A stretch of DNA of 8,916 nucleotides from Clostridium sp. CAG:632. Lineage in GTDB: Bacteria > Bacillota > Clostridia > Lachnospirales > Lachnospiraceae. The stretch spans positions 147,632 through 156,547 of the forward strand of contig HF991343.1 in NCBI GenBank assembly GCA_000431515.1, read 5' to 3'. The position numbers were made by a program, and so were the translations under genes. Below the pieces are notes generated by a model. It did not search any database. It was not told where the DNA came from and was given only the letters and a program-made list of their open reading frames with translations. This document shows, piece by piece, positions 6,783 to 8,916 of the stretch (its first letter is position 1; every line of letters starts with the position of its first letter).

Positions 6783-6811
6783 ATTATACCATTTTTCGAT
6801 CATAACCGCAA
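6783..6811 (-). promoter_or_regulatory. Sigma-A promoter for the regulator/restriction-modification/CBASS transcript
   Basis: A perfect TATAAT -10 box (6783-6788), extended by TG one base upstream, lies 17 bases from a TTGCGG -35 box (6806-6811), all on the minus strand. It is the best promoter of the cargo region. TTGCG is repeated 13 bases further upstream (TTGCG-8 bases-TTGCG), so the -35 box may lie within a regulator binding site. Confidence 0.72.
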
Positions 6812-6847
6812 TTAATACTCGCAACATCATGCGATACAATGTACTAC

Positions 6848-6900
6848 TAAAAGGTACAAAAGCACCCCACAACTGCCATTACAAAACAGCCATGAGGTGC
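6848..6900 (-). terminator. Intrinsic terminator of the mobilization module
   Basis: On the minus strand a 16-pair stem (arms 6885-6900 and 6862-6877, loop of seven) is followed by TTTTG and a second T run. Six pairs are G-U wobble in minus-strand RNA, and these would be A-C mismatches in plus-strand RNA, so the hairpin is built for the minus transcript. It lies 22 bases after the stop of the 66-residue gene and separates the mobilization genes from the defence cargo. Confidence 0.68.
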
Positions 6901-6922
6901 ATACAATGTTTCCAATACATAT

Positions 6923-7123
6923 TTAACAAATCGTATACTTATCATATATCCCCCGTTCAACCCGAAACCGTTCAACCGGCGACATATCTTTCATCTTATC
7001 CATATTCTCCCGGATTTCTGTCTCCGCAGCATATAATTGCTCCTCAGTCCGTTCAATGAAATCAGCAGATATGTATGTCATACGTGCTTCTTTTGTCAGA
7101 TTTTCCATATTAATCTGTGCCAT
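6923..7123 (-). CDS. Small 66-residue protein of unknown function, mobile-element associated
   Basis: I do not recognise it. It is charged and mostly helical (FIERTEEQLYAAETEIREN at 22-40), rich in Met, and ends in SPVERFRVERGIYDKYTIC. It has no membrane segment. It is accepted as a gene because AAAGGGGTGA lies at a proper distance before the ATG at 7123, its base composition matches the adjacent mobilization genes, and a terminator follows its stop codon by 22 bases. It is 75 bases downstream of the TnpV-like gene in the same orientation and is probably cotranscribed with it. An accessory role in transfer or element maintenance is possible but not shown. Confidence 0.72.
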   Translation of the reverse strand: MAQINMENLTKEARMTYISADFIERTEEQLYAAETEIRENMDKMKDMSPVERFRVERGIYDKYTIC

Positions 7124-7198
7124 GCCAGCTCACCCCTTTCAACCAAACTCATTATCCCATCCTTGGATCTTATATGCCTTTCTGTAACAGGTAATCGA

Positions 7199-7552
7199 TT
7201 ATATCTTATACACAATCTCTGTCATCACAATTTCATCCACCCTATTTCTTATCGAATTCATCCTGCGTACCCATTCCATCTGATCACGGCTTTTCAAATC
7301 CTCACTAATACCTTCTACCGCCATTATTTGCTTTGTGAGCTTTTCTACCATATTTTCTGCCTGTTCCTGTATATCGAGGCAGTGCTCTTTCAATGTACCC
7401 GCCAGCAGCTTTCCTGTGTAAATACCTTTATGATTATTTTTCAGAAAGCTCTCCCGGAGCATACCATACTTGGTTAGTGTCTGCTCCGGCTCCTCGTTTG
7501 CAAATATATTTGGAATTAAATAATCCCCTTCCGTCCTGTATGTAATATTCAT
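7199..7552 (-). CDS. tnpV: TnpV-family transposon-encoded protein
   Basis: 117 residues matching the pattern I know for TnpV, the small accessory protein of Tn4451-type elements: a YRTEGDYLIPNI start (5-16), KYGMLRESFLKNN (28-40), a central LLAGTLKEHC (49-58), then DIQEQAENMVEKL (60-72) and DQMEWVRRMNSIRNRVDEIV (89-108). The molecular role of TnpV is not established. It has its own promoter in the 108-base gap behind the relaxase (7586-7615) and a GAAAGGGG site before ATG. Its presence next to a MobV/TnpZ-like relaxase points to a Tn4451-like mobilizable element, whose serine recombinase would be outside this window. Confidence 0.85.
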   Translation of the reverse strand: MNITYRTEGDYLIPNIFANEEPEQTLTKYGMLRESFLKNNHKGIYTGKLLAGTLKEHCLDIQEQAENMVEKLTKQIMAVEGISEDLKSRDQMEWVRRMNSIRNRVDEIVMTEIVYKI

Positions 7553-7585
7553 TCATATGCCCCTTTCACTTTAAGACTTTAAAGC

Positions 7586-7615
7586 ATTATATTCGTTGTT
7601 GATACAGTTTTTCAA
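7586..7615 (-). promoter_or_regulatory. Sigma-A promoter for the tnpV-like gene
   Basis: On the minus strand TTGAAA (7610-7615) and a perfect TATAAT (7586-7591) are separated by 18 bases. Transcription would start about 25 bases before the TnpV start codon. It would let this gene and the 66-residue gene be expressed independently of the relaxase. Confidence 0.65.
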
Positions 7616-7660
7616 GATTTATTTCATAATCATTCACAGCAACGAAACTCTCTGTTCTTC

Positions 7661-8749
7661 TCATATATTCTGTTCATAAATTCCTCTCTTTCTCCGACCA
7701 TCCCGGTCTGTCTGCTCATTCCTTGCTCTTGCCTCTGCATTCTTCCTGTCTATCCTTTCCTGCATAGTTTCCTGTTCCGGTTTTCTCGTCAGATTCAGGA
7801 ACTCATGCAGCAGGTTCTTCTCCATCAGAAACTTCTTCATTTCTTTTATACGATTTGTGAATTTCTCCACCCGTGTTTTTAGATAGTCCACTGTCTTTTC
7901 AAACTCTGCGATCTTCGCTTCATATTTATCAAGCAGCTTGTTTCTTGTAAGTGCTTTCTCAAATGTCGCCACGATCCTGCTCCATTCGGACTTCTTGACC
8001 TTGACATACTCCTCGCCGCCGAATATGGATTTGACAGGCGTTGCCGCTGCCTTTACTATCTTGACCTCTGCTGACACTTCCTTTGATATCTTGTCAATGC
8101 CATCAGCTCTGATGCCGTATGTATCTATTCTTTCCTGTTGCTCTTTTTCCTTTGTTTCAAGCAATTCTATCTGTCCGGCAAGCTCTACTGCGCGTTCCTC
8201 CAACTGTTCCACATCGGCATTCAGTTTCCGGGCTTCCACCTTCAACTGTATATTTTCATCCCTCTGCTCCATATTATTTTCCTTGATCTTATCTGCCCGT
8301 TCTTCCAGACTCTCAACCTTCCGCATAGCCACCTTGTACTCCGGCAAGGTCAGATTGTCACGACTGACTCCGAGAACGTCTATCTCTATTCCCTGCTCTC
8401 GGCAAAACTCCGTCAGATATTCACGCTCCCTCTTCTGCCATGCAACAGTTTCATTCTCATTCCGGCTCTTTGCCTTATCAAATCCCATCTGTTGCAATGC
8501 CTTCGTCAGACTATTCCTTGTCTCCATGCCGGACTTATATCCGTGTGCCACCGGGATATAATCCATATGCAAATGCGGCGTTGCCTCGTCCATGTGCAGC
8601 ACACAGTTGAACAGATACAGATTCGGATTTCTCTCCTGAAATGTCTGTGCATATTTTTCAAGGACCTTCGTCGCTTTCTCTGCTTCCTCTGTCATGCGGT
8701 CGTTTTCATCTACAACTGCCATATCATTTTTCGAGCCGATCTGCACCAC
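7661..8749 (-). CDS. MobV-type (Pre/Mob, TnpZ-like) relaxase, open frame downstream of a nonsense codon
   Basis: The frame carries the MobV metal-binding motif HMDEATPHLHMDYIP (52-66 counted from 8749), which follows ERNPNLYLFNCVL. The next part (about 77-135) has RNSLTKALQQMGF and WQKREREYLTEFCREQGIE, as in plasmid recombination/Mob proteins of Clostridia. Residues about 140-215 and 265-310 are coiled coil, and the C-terminus is basic. In the family the protein nicks oriT and pilots DNA when a helper conjugation system is present. The GTG at 8749 is only the first possible start of this open frame: homologous-looking sequence continues upstream without a start codon to a TAA at 8885-8887, and beyond. 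The true start and the first motif with the catalytic residue lie right of the window. As read, the relaxase is broken unless the stop is an error or is suppressed. Confidence 0.88.
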   Translation of the reverse strand: MVQIGSKNDMAVVDENDRMTEEAEKATKVLEKYAQTFQERNPNLYLFNCVLHMDEATPHLHMDYIPVAHGYKSGMETRNSLTKALQQMGFDKAKSRNENETVAWQKREREYLTEFCREQGIEIDVLGVSRDNLTLPEYKVAMRKVESLEERADKIKENNMEQRDENIQLKVEARKLNADVEQLEERAVELAGQIELLETKEKEQQERIDTYGIRADGIDKISKEVSAEVKIVKAAATPVKSIFGGEEYVKVKKSEWSRIVATFEKALTRNKLLDKYEAKIAEFEKTVDYLKTRVEKFTNRIKEMKKFLMEKNLLHEFLNLTRKPEQETMQERIDRKNAEARARNEQTDRDGRRKRGIYEQNI

Positions 8750-8916
8750 ATTCTCATAAAATACTTTCTCTTTATTTTTGGGATTTCTGATCTCTGTAAT
8801 ATAGTCATGCTTCTGTCGGTCTTTTCGTTTCTGTCTGGCATTGTAGTCCTTTAGTGCCTGTCCAAAGCAGGTATCGTAAGCTGATTATATGCTCTCTTTC
8901 ACGTAAGTTCGGTTCC
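8750..8916 (-). pseudogene. Upstream part of the relaxase gene with an in-frame TAA (8885-8887)
   Basis: In the same frame as the relaxase, the bases up to the right edge read NRTYVKESI, stop, then SAYDTCFGQALKDYNARQKR, then KDRQKHDYITEIRNPKNKEK and VFYENV, running directly into VVQIGSKND. The text on both sides of the stop resembles the N-terminal domain of MobV proteins (a YxxxFGxALxxYNAxQKRKDR segment and an F-x-E-x-V-x-QIG segment), so the TAA interrupts a once continuous protein. It could come from CAA, GAA or AAA by one change. No frameshift is needed. The gene continues beyond the window. Confidence 0.72.

Noticed and set aside
8746..8749. GTG at 8749 as the genuine relaxase start codon.
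   Set aside because: It lacks a well-spaced ribosome binding site and would remove conserved sequence that continues upstream in the same frame, so it is the first available codon and not a likely natural start.
7938..8854. Two long plus-strand open frames (207 and 238 codons) opposite the relaxase gene.
   Set aside because: Both lie antisense to a clearly conserved relaxase frame, overlap each other, and read as low-complexity Ser/Leu/Phe-rich translations expected from the reverse of a charged coiled-coil protein. No convincing ribosome binding site was seen.
1..8916. CRISPR array, tRNA, rRNA, or a plasmid origin with iterons.
   Set aside because: I saw no regularly spaced direct repeats, no cloverleaf with a TTCGA-type loop, no conserved rRNA segments, and no replication gene. 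The oriT expected for a MobV relaxase would lie upstream of that gene, beyond the right edge.

Overview
The window comes from a low-GC Gram-positive bacterium, most likely a gut clostridium of the Lachnospiraceae type. This is inferred from the AT-rich composition, strong GGAGG-type ribosome binding sites, and a MobV-type relaxase next to a TnpV-like protein, a combination known from Tn4451/Tn4453-family mobilizable elements of Clostridia. No rRNA, tRNA or CRISPR array is visible. Every gene I accept is on the minus strand, so transcription runs from high to low coordinates.

Right end, about 6848-8916 (mobilization module, visibly more GC-rich): a MobV-type relaxase reading frame that runs off the right edge and carries an in-frame TAA near that edge, then a TnpV-family protein with its own good promoter, then a small unknown protein. 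A strong minus-strand hairpin terminator closes the module.

Middle, about 2618-6811 (AT-rich cargo): a sigma-A-like promoter drives a 71-residue Cro/C1-type regulator, followed by a 5-methylcytosine methyltransferase and an Eco47II-family restriction endonuclease (type II restriction-modification, expected target GGNCC or GGWCC). Directly behind, with no terminator seen, come a CD-NTase (cyclic oligonucleotide synthase) and a four-helix membrane protein, which together look like a minimal two-gene CBASS anti-phage system. A very acidic 100-residue unknown protein follows and ends at an intrinsic-terminator-like hairpin.

Left end, 1-2559: a 331-residue protein with a HEPN-type R-x4-H motif (possible RNase or abortive-infection protein, not recognised further), then a 196-base spacer with a promoter and leader hairpin, then an AAA ATPase and the N-terminal third or so of its S8 (subtilisin-like) protease partner, the IetA/IetS pair.

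Taken together this is a defence island carried as cargo by an integrative or plasmid-type mobilizable element: restriction-modification acts on entering DNA, CBASS acts after infection is sensed by membrane damage, and IetAS and the HEPN protein are probable further layers. The least explained part, and the best candidate for something undescribed, is the acidic 100-residue protein plus the HEPN protein with a terminator-like hairpin between them (1564-2920). The island may share regulation, because the small regulator upstream of the methyltransferase could control both restriction-modification and CBASS.
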